A DNA stretch of 64,000 bases from Sphingomonas phyllosphaerae 5.2 (GTDB taxonomy: Bacteria > Pseudomonadota > Alphaproteobacteria > Sphingomonadales > Sphingomonadaceae): assembly GCF_000419605.1 (NCBI RefSeq), contig NZ_ATTI01000001.1, positions 3,196,501 to 3,260,500 of the forward strand, given 5' to 3'. The notes below the pieces were generated by a model, which did not search any database, was not told the DNA's origin, and saw nothing but the letters and a program-made list of their open reading frames with translations. The translations under genes and the position numbers were made by a program. The first letter of the stretch is position 1. Every line of letters begins with the position of its first letter. Below are positions 44,977 to 53,249 of this stretch, piece by piece.

Positions 44977-46692
44977 TCATTGGCCACCGCCCTTGGGACG
45001 ACGATCGGGATCGTCCCACAAGGTCGGCACGATATCCGACACGTCGATATCGCGATTGTCGTCCGGCACCACGCCCAGGATCGCGCCGACCCGTGCGATT
45101 GTGCGCCCGACCACCGGGGCGACGTTCCACGCGGCGGTCTTCCACCCACCGGTTTCCTTGGTGCCGAGGGGCGAGTCGAGCATCGCCACCACGACATAGC
45201 GTGGCGCATCCATCGGGAAAGCCGCCGCGAACGTGGCGACGTTGCGCGACCGGTCGTACCCGCCCGCCACCGCCGCCTCGGCGGTGCCGGTCTTGCCACC
45301 GACGCGGTAACCCGGCGCATCGCCCTTGCGCCCGGTGCCGCGCATCACGATCAGCCGCAGCATCTGGCGCATCCGCGCACTCGTCGCCTCGCTGATGACA
45401 CGCCGCCCGGCGGGCGCATGGCCCGGCTGCACCTTCAGCAGCGTCGCCGGTCGCCACGTGCCGCCGTTGACCAGCGCGGCATAGGCGTTGGCCAGGTGCA
45501 GCGGCGTCACCGCGATGCCGTGCCCGTACGCGGTGGTCATCGTCGTGGTGCGCGCCCAGAACGTCGGCCACAGCGGACGCCCCTTCTCGCGCACTTCGAT
45601 ATCGGGGCGGGTGTCGAAGCCGAGTTTGCGGAACATCGCCTGCATCCGCTGCGGCCCGACCTCGTCGGCGACGCGCGCGGTGGCGATGTTCGACGAATAG
45701 ATCAGCGTCTCGGCCATGTTCAGCCACCGCTTCGGATCGCCGCGTTCGTCATGGATCGTGAAGCGGCCGACCTGCAACGGATGCGTCGCATCGAAGCGGC
45801 GCTGGAACGAGGTGACCACCCCGGTATCCATCGCGGCGGCCATCGTGATCGGCTTGAAGGTCGATCCCAGCTCGAACACGCTCTGCGTCGTGATGTTGCG
45901 CAGCTGCTCGCTGCCCGACATGCCGACCCGGTTGGGGTTGAACGTCGGCAGCGACACCATCGCCACCACTTCGCCGGTCGCGGCGTCGAGCACGATGCCG
46001 CCGCCAGCGCGCGCGGAGAAGGTGGTCATCGCGCGGCTCAGCTCGCTCTCCATCGCCGCCTGCACGCGCGTGTCGATCGAGAGCGTCACCGGCTGGCCGA
46101 TCGTCGCCGGGTTGGTCAGTCGCTCGTCCAGCGCACGCTCGATCCCGCTCATCCCGTGCCCGCCGCTGATGAAGCCCAGCACATGCGCGGCCATCGTCGA
46201 TTGCGGGTAGAGGCGCTGCGTCTCGCGCTCGAAGACGATCCCCGGTTCGCCGATCGCGTTCACCGCCTCCACCAGGGCGGGACTGGCGCGACGATTGAGG
46301 TAGGTGAAGCTCACCGGCTTCGTGATCTGCGCGTAGAACCACGCCTGGTCGCCCTTGTCGGGCATCAGGTCGGCTAGCTTCTGCGCGGTCCGTGACGGAT
46401 CACCGAGCAGCTTCTTGGGATGCACGCCGATCGTCCAGGCGTCGATCGTGCGTGCCAGCGGCGCGCCGTTGCGATCGACGATATCGCCGCGCGGCGCGGT
46501 CAGCACCGCAGCGGTGCCGCGCTCCCCGCCCTCCAGTACGCCCAGCATCGCCAGCCGGCCGATCACGATGAACACCGCCGCGGCGAACAGCAGCAGCAGG
46601 ATCATCAGCCGCAGGTGTTGCGTCGCCAGCAGTTGCTGGCGCTGGTCGCCCGATCGACCGGCGCGTAGAGGTCGGGCGACCAGCGTCGTCAC
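44977..46692 (-). CDS. ftsI: Septal transpeptidase FtsI (PBP3)
   Basis: 571 residues, class B penicillin-binding protein. One N-terminal membrane helix (about 30-50), the PBP dimerisation/pedestal region beginning APRGDIVDRNGAPLA, then the transpeptidase domain with SxxK in GSTFKP (catalytic Ser), SxN in IYSSNIA, and KTGT in VGGKTGTAE. It cross-links septal peptidoglycan and partners FtsW. The ATG overlaps the FtsL stop. Confidence 0.97.
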   Translation of the reverse strand: MTTLVARPLRAGRSGDQRQQLLATQHLRLMILLLLFAAAVFIVIGRLAMLGVLEGGERGTAAVLTAPRGDIVDRNGAPLARTIDAWTIGVHPKKLLGDPSRTAQKLADLMPDKGDQAWFYAQITKPVSFTYLNRRASPALVEAVNAIGEPGIVFERETQRLYPQSTMAAHVLGFISGGHGMSGIERALDERLTNPATIGQPVTLSIDTRVQAAMESELSRAMTTFSARAGGGIVLDAATGEVVAMVSLPTFNPNRVGMSGSEQLRNITTQSVFELGSTFKPITMAAAMDTGVVTSFQRRFDATHPLQVGRFTIHDERGDPKRWLNMAETLIYSSNIATARVADEVGPQRMQAMFRKLGFDTRPDIEVREKGRPLWPTFWARTTTMTTAYGHGIAVTPLHLANAYAALVNGGTWRPATLLKVQPGHAPAGRRVISEATSARMRQMLRLIVMRGTGRKGDAPGYRVGGKTGTAEAAVAGGYDRSRNVATFAAAFPMDAPRYVVVAMLDSPLGTKETGGWKTAAWNVAPVVGRTIARVGAILGVVPDDNRDIDVSDIVPTLWDDPDRRPKGGGQ

Positions 46693-47309
46693 CGCAGGCG
46701 GCTCCGCTCGGCACGTGCGCCGCTAAGCAGGTCGCCGAGCGTGTTGTCGCTCAGCAACCCACGGTCGAGCATCGCGACCTTGGCGGCCTTCACCGGCGCG
46801 CCAACTGCGCGTACCGCCACCTTGGTGACGGTGACCGGCATCGAAGCGGCCGCGACCTGCACCGCGGCGACCTTCACGACCGTCGCGGGCGCACGCGCGG
46901 CGCTGGCGGTCGCCACGGCGGGGAGCGCGACGGGCGCGGCGACAACCGGCGCGGATGGCACGATCAACTGCGCGGTCTGCACTTGCACGTCACGACCCGG
47001 CACCGGCATGCCCTGCACCGGCGAAAGCGCGGCGAGCGCGCGCTCGTTCGGCACGAATTGCTGCGAGGTCGGCACGGTCAACGCCAGGGTATTGCCGTTC
47101 CAGCGTTCCAGCTGCGCCAGGTTTGCGCGCACGTCGAACTCCGTTTCCAGCGCGCGGATGTCGCGCTCGGCGCTCGCGATGCGGCGGTCGACCTGCTCCA
47201 GCCGCTTGCGCTCCGCAGCGACCTGCGACGACACGAGGTAGAAGCCGATCGCCACGATCGCGCAGCCGGACAGCCATCCCAGCCCCTTCAGTCGGTAAAT
47301 CGCCGCCAT
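46689..47309 (-). CDS. ftsL: FtsL-like division protein with long C-terminal tail
   Basis: 206 residues. A short basic N-terminus, one membrane helix (about 10-28, GWLSGCAIVAIGFYLVSS), then a coiled coil (KRLEQVDRRIASAERDIRALETEF) and the LERWNG/LTVPTSQQF stretch typical of alphaproteobacterial FtsL. The position between rsmH and ftsI supports the name. E. coli FtsL is ~120 residues; here ~110 extra residues rich in Ala and Val follow (PAVATASAARAPATVVKVAA), probably a disordered periplasmic tail. No ftsB is adjacent. Identity rests on topology and context because FtsL sequences diverge strongly. Confidence 0.85.
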   Translation of the reverse strand: MAAIYRLKGLGWLSGCAIVAIGFYLVSSQVAAERKRLEQVDRRIASAERDIRALETEFDVRANLAQLERWNGNTLALTVPTSQQFVPNERALAALSPVQGMPVPGRDVQVQTAQLIVPSAPVVAAPVALPAVATASAARAPATVVKVAAVQVAAASMPVTVTKVAVRAVGAPVKAAKVAMLDRGLLSDNTLGDLLSGARAERSRLR

Positions 47310-47311
47310 CG

Positions 47312-48250
47312 TTACGCCTCCAAACGCCAAGGTGCCGCCCCGGTACGCCGGGCGGTGCGAAGTGTGGCGGAGCGGGCGCGCGGGTTCGCGGCCAGCTCCG
47401 CTTCGCCCGCGCGGATCGCACGGGCAGTGATCTCGAAGGTCGGCGCGCGCGTCGGCGCGCTGACCGGCATGTGGCGCGAGCCGCCGGGCGCACTGCCCGA
47501 ACGATCGCGCAGGAAGCGTTTCACGATCCGGTCCTCCAGCGAGTGGAAGGTGACGATCGCGAGCCGCCCGCCCGGCGCCAGCACGCGCTCGGCCGCTTCC
47601 AGCCCGCGCTCCAGCTCGTCCAGCTCGCCGTTGACGTGGATCCGCACCGCCTGAAAGGCGCGCGTCGCGGGGTCCTTCTTGTCGTGCGGCCGATGACCGA
47701 GCGCCTTGCGCACGACGTTCGCGAACTGCGCGGTCGTTTCCAGCGGGCGCGCCGCGACCACCGCGCGGGCGATCCGCCGCGACTTCGGCTCCTCGCCGTA
47801 GCGATAGAGGACGTCGGCGATCGCTTCTTCGTCGGCTTCGTTCAGAAAGTCGGCGGCGGACAGGCCGTCCTGGCTCATCCGCATGTCCAGCGGGCCGTCC
47901 GACTGGAACGAAAAGCCGCGCGCCGCCTGGTCGAGCTGCATCGACGACACGCCGATGTCCATCGTCACGCCGTCTACCGGCACCGCATCCAGTGCCTCCA
48001 GTTCGGCCGTCATCGCCGAGAAGGTCGCGGATACCAGGGTGAGCGCAGCTTCCTTTTCCAGTCCGCGGCCGCTGGCGATCGCATCCGGATCGCGGTCGAA
48101 CGCGATCACCACCGCGCCGGTGGCGAGGATCGCGCGCGTGTAGCCGCCCGCGCCGAAGGTTGCGTCGACGTGGCGCTCGCCGGGGGCGGGGGCAAGCGCG
48201 GCGACGACTTCGGCCAGCAGGACGGGGATGTGGGGCGCCGCACTGTTCAT
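47312..48250 (-). CDS. rsmH: 16S rRNA (cytosine1402-N4)-methyltransferase
   Basis: 312 residues. SAM-binding motif [15 protein letters not shown], substrate motif [18 protein letters not shown], and the C-terminal [10 protein letters not shown]. The function is methylation of 16S rRNA C1402. The start overlaps the mraZ stop (ATGA), and a gap of 2 bases leads into the ftsL gene. Confidence 0.97.
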   Translation of the reverse strand: MNSAAPHIPVLLAEVVAALAPAPGERHVDATFGAGGYTRAILATGAVVIAFDRDPDAIASGRGLEKEAALTLVSATFSAMTAELEALDAVPVDGVTMDIGVSSMQLDQAARGFSFQSDGPLDMRMSQDGLSAADFLNEADEEAIADVLYRYGEEPKSRRIARAVVAARPLETTAQFANVVRKALGHRPHDKKDPATRAFQAVRIHVNGELDELERGLEAAERVLAPGGRLAIVTFHSLEDRIVKRFLRDRSGSAPGGSRHMPVSAPTRAPTFEITARAIRAGEAELAANPRARSATLRTARRTGAAPWRLEA

Positions 48251-48750
48251 GACAGGGCGATCCCTTTGTCTTCGCAGGTGAACTCGACATATTCCTTGAG
48301 GAACGGGTCGATCCCCGGCGTCTCGATCAGGACGTTCGGTGCCCAGATCGTGATCCAGTTGAATGCGCCAAGGAAGACCGCCGCGCCCGCGATCCGCGCA
48401 TAGCGGCGCTCGAAGGTCGGCATGATGAAGCGGCCCGATCCGTCGAACGGCAACGGCTCGGCGCCGCCGGCGCGATCGAGGATGTTGTAGTCGGTGCGCC
48501 CGCTGCTCGCGAATTGCGCGGCGTCCAGCGCCTCCAGTTTCGCCTTCCAGAACGGCACGAAACCGGGATCGTAGGCGATCAGGCAGCGATGTTCGGGATG
48601 CGGAGCGATAATGACGGTGCCACCGTCCTTGCCGTCCTCGCGCGGCGCGTTCTTCGCGAGCGTTGCGCGAAGGGTGTTGGGAATCGCGACCCGGCCCTTG
48701 TCATCGACAAGACCAAGACCCTTTCCCTGATAATCCACCCTGTCGACCAC
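48247..48750 (-). CDS. mraZ: Transcriptional regulator MraZ
   Basis: About 167 residues with two SpoVT-AbrB-like DNA-binding modules: [22 protein letters not shown] at the N-terminus and [19 protein letters not shown] after the linker. MraZ rings bind repeated GGG boxes and repress their own dcw cluster. The start is uncertain: no ATG lies near, and I choose the GTG at 48750 because GAGG lies 6 bp upstream. Another GTG 12 bp downstream (48738) would also fit. First gene of the dcw operon. Confidence 0.92.
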   Translation of the reverse strand: MVDRVDYQGKGLGLVDDKGRVAIPNTLRATLAKNAPREDGKDGGTVIIAPHPEHRCLIAYDPGFVPFWKAKLEALDAAQFASSGRTDYNILDRAGGAEPLPFDGSGRFIMPTFERRYARIAGAAVFLGAFNWITIWAPNVLIETPGIDPFLKEYVEFTCEDKGIALS

Positions 48751-48880
48751 GCCCACCTCACACCCGGAGCGCACGAACCTCCTGCCCGGCGAACGGCCTT
48801 CACCGCACGCCGACGTTGCTGCCAGCAAACAACAGTGGTCCTGCCCCCAATGTCGTAGGCATTACGTAACAGGGTTAAAT

Positions 48881-48915
48881 GGGGAGAGAAAGGGAAATTC
48901 GGGGAAAACCGGGGA
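48881..48915. promoter_or_regulatory. MraZ operator: four GGGGA boxes at 10-bp spacing
   Basis: On the plus strand GGGGA at 48881, AGGGA at 48891, GGGGA at 48901 and GGGGA at 48911, exactly 10 bp apart (one helical turn). This matches the repeated (T)GGGN boxes separated by 5 bp bound by MraZ in other bacteria. It lies 131 bp upstream of the mraZ start, so it should control the dcw promoter. The boxes read opposite to the operon strand. Confidence 0.8.
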
Positions 48916-49041
48916 TCAGCCCGATTGCGCCTCGAATCCGGCGGGAATCCGCGGTGGCGCCTGCGCGCAGCGCGCGATCGGCGCACCGTACGGCAGCCGA
49001 ATCGCCCAGCCCGACCCCGGATTTTCCAGATGGTGGTGCAT
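48916..49041 (-). CDS. Possible 41-aa ORF upstream of mraZ
   Basis: A minus-strand frame starting MHHHLENPGSGWAIRLPYG, ending directly before the MraZ boxes. GGGGAGAA lies about 11-18 bp upstream of the ATG, a possible but imperfectly spaced ribosome-binding site. Composition is coding-like, but the length is small. It could be a leader peptide or chance. I see nothing else in the 48751-49121 gap besides this frame, the boxes and four GANTC sites. Confidence 0.25.
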   Translation of the reverse strand: MHHHLENPGSGWAIRLPYGAPIARCAQAPPRIPAGFEAQSG

Positions 49042-49121
49042 TGTCCCCGATTCTCCCCGCCATGCAGCGGACGGGAGCGGACGCGTGCGCGGCGCCGCGG
49101 AAGCACCCCGCGGCGGAAGCA

Positions 49122-49475
49122 TCAGAGCGCGCCGCCCGATGGAGCCGGAGCCGGTTGCGCCTCGGGCTGCGGATCGACCGGCGCGGCCGGCGTCGGCGCC
49201 GCGCCGGGGGTCACGCCCATTTCCGCCAGCGGCTCGTTGCTCGGCGTCGCGCCCGGCCCGGACGCAGGGGCACTCATGTTGGCGACCAGTTCCGGCTGTG
49301 CCGCGCCTGCGACGTTCACCGGCTGCTGCTGGTTAACCGAAGAGAAGATCGCGCTCGCCAACCCGATCAGCAGCACGACCGCAGCCAATCCGATCATCCC
49401 GACGCGCACGCGCTGGCGCGTCTGCTCTGCCTGCTGTCGTTCGACAGCGACCTTGTCTTTACGTGGCAACTTCAT
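49122..49475 (-). CDS. Single-TM protein of unknown function
   Basis: 117 residues. A charged, probably helical N-terminus (KLPRKDKVAVERQQAEQTRQR), one membrane helix at about 27-48, and a Pro/Ala/Gln-rich C-terminal tail without structure. It likely sits in the inner membrane with the tail outside. It is located between cysK and the dcw cluster on the same strand; family and function unknown. Confidence 0.75.
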   Translation of the reverse strand: MKLPRKDKVAVERQQAEQTRQRVRVGMIGLAAVVLLIGLASAIFSSVNQQQPVNVAGAAQPELVANMSAPASGPGATPSNEPLAEMGVTPGAAPTPAAPVDPQPEAQPAPAPSGGAL

Positions 49476-49514
49476 CGGTCGTGCAATTCTAACCGATCGT
49501 CGTACGACTGTCGA

Positions 49515-50504
49515 TCAATTCGTTAACGCCGCGCGCCGTTCCAGTCCTTTCGCCGCCAACCACGCCGGATCGTACAGCGTCGACAGGTAGCGGAAGCCCG
49601 TGTCGCACAGGATCGTCGCGATCCGCTTGCCCGGACCCAGCTTCCTGGCCAGCCGCACCGCGCCCGCGACGTTGATGCCGGACGACAGCCCGAGGCACAG
49701 TCCCTCTTCGCGCAGCAGCCGGTCGGTCCAGTCCAGGCCTTCCTGATCGGGGATGCGAAATTGCGCATCGACCGGCGCACCCTCCAGATTGGCGGTGATC
49801 CGCCCCTGCCCGATCCCCTCGGCCACCGACGAGCCCTCCGCGCGCAGTTCCCCGCACGCGTAATATTCGTAGAGCGCGGCACCGTGCGGATCGCTGAGCG
49901 CGATGCAGACGTCCGGATCGTGCGCCTTCAGCCCCAGCCCGACGCCCGCCAACGTTCCGCCGGTACCGACCGCGCAGGTAAAGCCGTCGATCCGCCCGTC
50001 CATCTGTGCCCAGATCTCCTCGGCGGTGCCGACGATATGCGCGCGGCGATTGGCGATATTGTCGAACTGGTTCGCCCACACCGCGCCGGGCGTCTCCTCC
50101 GCGATCCGCCGTGAGGTATGGACGAAATGGCACGGCGAGGAATAGGGCGCCGCCGGCACCGTCACCAGCTCCGCGCCCAGCGCGCGGAGCGTGTCCATCT
50201 TTTCCTTCGACTGCGTGTCCGGCATCACGATGATCGTGCGGTAGCCCTTGGCATTCGCGACCAGCGCCAGCCCGATTCCGGTATTGCCGGCGGTTCCTTC
50301 CACGATCGTCCCGCCGGGCTTCAGCACGCCGCGCTCCTCGGCGTCGGCAACGATGAACAGGGCGGCGCGGTCCTTCACGCTGGCGCCCGGATTGGTGAAC
50401 TCGCACTTGCCGAAGATGTCACAGCCGGTGGCCTCGCTCGGCGCTGCCAGTCGGACGAGTGGCGTGTTGCCGATCAGGGCCAGCGTGTCGGGTAAGGTAT
50501 GCAT
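49515..50504 (-). CDS. cysK: Cysteine synthase A
   Basis: 329 residues, PLP enzyme forming cysteine from O-acetylserine and sulfide. The PLP Lys44 lies in NPGASVKDRAALF, the phosphate-binding loop is GTGGTLAGV, and GTAGNTGIG is the asparagine loop. The C-terminal half has the active-site region GLCLGLSSGINVAGA. The 3' end lies 39 bp from the start of the single-TM protein gene on the same strand. Some family members act on other substrates (CysM-like), so substrate class is inferred from overall similarity to CysK. Confidence 0.9.
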   Translation of the reverse strand: MHTLPDTLALIGNTPLVRLAAPSEATGCDIFGKCEFTNPGASVKDRAALFIVADAEERGVLKPGGTIVEGTAGNTGIGLALVANAKGYRTIIVMPDTQSKEKMDTLRALGAELVTVPAAPYSSPCHFVHTSRRIAEETPGAVWANQFDNIANRRAHIVGTAEEIWAQMDGRIDGFTCAVGTGGTLAGVGLGLKAHDPDVCIALSDPHGAALYEYYACGELRAEGSSVAEGIGQGRITANLEGAPVDAQFRIPDQEGLDWTDRLLREEGLCLGLSSGINVAGAVRLARKLGPGKRIATILCDTGFRYLSTLYDPAWLAAKGLERRAALTN

Positions 50505-50638
50505 ACCGCGTAGATGCGGGCGCCGCAGGTCATCCGCAAGCGAATGAAACTATCCCCTGCCCGACCGCGGCTTGCCCGCGATAGCTATCGCCGCGAACAT
50601 CTGCCATGTTCCCGGTTCGTTTCACATCCGAGTCGCCA

Positions 50639-51922
50639 ATGCACGATCTGCCGCCCCGACCGCTGCGCTGGCTGTTCCTCGATCTGAACAGCTATTTCGC
50701 CAGCGTCGAGCAGCAGTTGCAGCCCGCGCTGCGCGGTCGGCCGGTCATCGTCGCCCCGGTCGGCACGGACACCACAGTGGCGATCGCCGCCTCGGTCGAG
50801 GCGAAACGCTACGGCATCTCCACCGGTACGCCGGTCTGGGAGGCGAAGCAGCGCTGCCGCGAACTGGTCGTCACGCCTGCGCGCCACGAACGCTACGTCG
50901 AATTCCACCACGCGATCGTCGCCGAGATCGAGCGCCATATCCCCGTTACGAAGGTCTGCTCGATCGACGAAGTCGCATGCCGCCTGCTCGATAACGAAAA
51001 TGCCCGCGACCATGCCGAGGCGCTCGCGCGGCGAATCAAGCGTGCCATCCGCGAGAAGGTCGGCGCTTGCCTCACCTCCTCCGTCGGCATCGCCCCGAAC
51101 CGCCTGCTCGCCAAGCTCGCCTCGGACCTGCAGAAACCGGACGGGCTCATCGTGTTCGAGGCCGCCGATCTGCCGCACGCGCTCTACCGGCTATCGTTGC
51201 GCGACATCAGCGGGATCGGCGCGAAGATGGAGCGGCGGCTGGCGCGCGACGGGGTGAACGATATCGCACAACTGCTCGCACGTCGCCCGCGCGATGCGGG
51301 GCACGCCTGGGGCGGTACCGGCGGCGACCGGCTATGGTATCTGCTGCACGGCGTCGACCTGGACGACAAGCCGACGCAAAGCCGCGCGATCGGGCACAGC
51401 CACGTCCTGTCGCCAGGCAAGCGCGGCTATGGCGCGGTCCGCCTGACGGCGCGCCGCCTGGCGTTGAAAGCGACCAGCCGCCTGCGCCGCAAGGAGTATC
51501 GCGCGCGGTTGCTGGTGCTCCATGCGCGGTTCGAGGATGACAAGAGCGTCTGGCGTACCTCCGCCAAGCTGCCCGCAACGCAGGACAGTTTCGCAGTGCT
51601 GTCGATCCTCGATACGTTGTTGCCCCGGCTGCGCGCCCAGGAAACGGTGCATCGCAGCGGCTGCCGGATGATCGGCGTGACGCTTGCCGAGATCGAGCCG
51701 GTCGTCGGCGAGCAGCACTCGCTCTTCGCGCATCTGCCCGCCGACGATCCGCTGGCGCGCGAGACCCGCGGGCTGGCGCTCAGTCGCGCCATGGACCGGA
51801 TTAACGAGCGATTCGGGCGACATGCGGTGTCGGTCGGCGCTTCGCACGGCGGGCGGCTCGACCGCGTCGGTACGAAGATCGCGTTCGGTCGCATCCCGGA
51901 CATGGACGAATTCCACGAATGA
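50639..51922 (+). CDS. Y-family DNA polymerase
   Basis: 427 residues, translesion polymerase related to DinB/UmuC. Catalytic acids are Asp15 in LFLDLNSYF and Asp110-Glu111 in SIDEVACRL; Phe20 is at the steric-gate position. The usual DEAYLD text is replaced by DEVACRLL, which marks a divergent subfamily. Little-finger and helix-hairpin-helix regions follow (ISGIGAKMERRL). A QHSLF pentapeptide at 359-363 looks like a beta-clamp binding motif, and the end (AMDRINERFGRHAV ... TKIAFGRIPD) resembles the UmuC-type C-terminal DUF4113. The start at 50639 is chosen for the MHDLPPRPLRWLF beginning. A near-LexA box lies at 50608. Confidence 0.88.
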   Translation: MHDLPPRPLRWLFLDLNSYFASVEQQLQPALRGRPVIVAPVGTDTTVAIAASVEAKRYGISTGTPVWEAKQRCRELVVTPARHERYVEFHHAIVAEIERHIPVTKVCSIDEVACRLLDNENARDHAEALARRIKRAIREKVGACLTSSVGIAPNRLLAKLASDLQKPDGLIVFEAADLPHALYRLSLRDISGIGAKMERRLARDGVNDIAQLLARRPRDAGHAWGGTGGDRLWYLLHGVDLDDKPTQSRAIGHSHVLSPGKRGYGAVRLTARRLALKATSRLRRKEYRARLLVLHARFEDDKSVWRTSAKLPATQDSFAVLSILDTLLPRLRAQETVHRSGCRMIGVTLAEIEPVVGEQHSLFAHLPADDPLARETRGLALSRAMDRINERFGRHAVSVGASHGGRLDRVGTKIAFGRIPDMDEFHE

Positions 51923-51995
51923 TGCGCCGGATTGACGCGGCGCAACAATCCGGGACTTGACGGAGTAAAGCGCATCGGCGAAGCCCCCGCGCATT

Positions 51996-52382
51996 ATGCA
52001 GAAGCTTCTCCCCCTTTCGGTGGCCGCCGCCCTGCTGGCGCTGTCGGCTTGCAATTCCGAACCGTCCACGCCGCAGGTGCTGGACAGCAATCCCGATCCG
52101 ATGGCGTCCACGCTCGCCAACGCCGCGCCGGTCGAACTGCCGCCGGCGATCAAGGCCGACAAGACCATGCGCTGCAAGGACCAGAGCCTGGCCTACGTCA
52201 CCTTCTTCGATGGTGACAAGCAGGTGGTGGTGCGCACCGAAAAGGGCGGCGCCGCGACGACGCTGACGACCGAGAAGGCCGGCGATCCGCTGACCGCCGA
52301 AGGCGGCTGGAAGATGACCGGCACCACCAGCGAGATCAAGCTGACCCGTCCCGGCAAGCCCGAACTGGTCTGCCACTCCTGA
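51996..52382 (+). CDS. Lipoprotein of unknown function
   Basis: 128 residues. Lipoprotein signal with LSAC (Cys19). The mature part has two Cys residues (in MRCKDQ and LVCHS) and a beta-rich pattern of charged strands (VVVRTEKGGAATTLTTEKAG). It is likely a periplasm-facing lipoprotein; the family is not recognised. It starts 73 bp after the polymerase gene and may be on the same transcript; a strong hairpin follows the stop. Confidence 0.82.
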   Translation: MQKLLPLSVAAALLALSACNSEPSTPQVLDSNPDPMASTLANAAPVELPPAIKADKTMRCKDQSLAYVTFFDGDKQVVVRTEKGGAATTLTTEKAGDPLTAEGGWKMTGTTSEIKLTRPGKPELVCHS

Positions 52383-52388
52383 TCCGGT

Positions 52389-52418
52389 GTCCGGGGCGCG
52401 GACCTCGCCGCCCCGGAC
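52389..52418 (+). terminator. Perfect 10-bp hairpin after lipoprotein gene
   Basis: GTCCGGGGCG at 52389-52398 pairs exactly with 52409-52418, loop 10. It starts 6 bp after the stop codon at 52382. No uridine run follows. Confidence 0.5.
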
Positions 52419-52541
52419 GACGTCGCGTGCAGGCCGATGCCGCGCGCAATGACCCAATGCTGCCAGCCGGCGCGACTCGCGCCGCTGCAACCTGCATCAT
52501 CCATCTTGCCCCGCCTGCCACCGGACCGTAGCGTCACGCGC

Positions 52542-53249
52542 ATGACAACGGTGGCGATCTACAGCATGAAGGGAGGCGTGGGTAAGACCACGCTGGCGAT
52601 CAATCTCGCCTGGTGTGCCGCGACCCTTTCCGCACGCCGTACGTTGCTGTGGGATCTCGATCCACAGGCCTCCGCCACATGGCTGCTCGGCGATGGCAAG
52701 GCGCACGACCGTGCCGGCGCCTTGTTCGCGCGCGACGTTGCGCCCACCAGGCTGATCCGGGCCACCGCATTCGACCGGCTCGACCTGCTCCCCGCCGACG
52801 CGTCGCTGCGCGATCTCAACCACCAGCTGCGCGAACTCGACAAGAAGCGCCGGCTGCGCAAGCTGGTGTCGCAGCTTGGCGACCATGATACCGTCGTGCT
52901 CGATTGTCCTCCGGGCCTGACCGAGACAGCCGACCAGGTCGTACGCGCCGCCGACCTGCTCGTGGTCCCGGTCGTCCCCTCCGCCTTTTCGCAACAGGCG
53001 TTCGCCACGCTCGACCGGGAGTTCGGCGGACAGGTGCCGATGCTCCCGGTCCACATGATGGTCGATCGTCGCCGCGCGCTTCATGCCGAGGCGATCGACC
53101 GTCATCCCGACTGGCCGGTGATCCCGATGGCGAGCGCGGTCGAAAACGCCACGGCGCAGCGGCTGCCGACCGGCGCCGCGCAACCGCGCAGCCCCGCCGC
53201 CGCAGCATTCGCGCAGCTATGGCGAACGATCGAGCAGCGCCGGACTTGA
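52542..53249 (+). CDS. ParA-family ATPase
   Basis: 235 residues. The deviant Walker A motif is KGGVGKTT with the signature Lys, and Walker A' is DLDPQAS. VVLDCPPGL provides Walker B. The length and motifs fit MinD/ParA-like partition ATPases that dimerise on ATP. No parB partner or CheW-type neighbour is in the window, so it may be an orphan ParA positioning a cargo, not the chromosomal ParA. It starts with ATG at 52542; its end overlaps aat by 31 bp. Confidence 0.9.
   Translation: MTTVAIYSMKGGVGKTTLAINLAWCAATLSARRTLLWDLDPQASATWLLGDGKAHDRAGALFARDVAPTRLIRATAFDRLDLLPADASLRDLNHQLRELDKKRRLRKLVSQLGDHDTVVLDCPPGLTETADQVVRAADLLVVPVVPSAFSQQAFATLDREFGGQVPMLPVHMMVDRRRALHAEAIDRHPDWPVIPMASAVENATAQRLPTGAAQPRSPAAAAFAQLWRTIEQRRT

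Noticed and set aside
43626..45395. A 589-codon plus-strand frame opposite murE and ftsI
   Set aside because: Shadow of two well-defined cell wall genes; no motifs.
52389..52541. Upstream in-frame start of the ParA-like gene at 52437
   Set aside because: The extra 35 residues precede the Walker A motif, which in this family starts within the first ~10 residues; Met at 52542 is the natural start.
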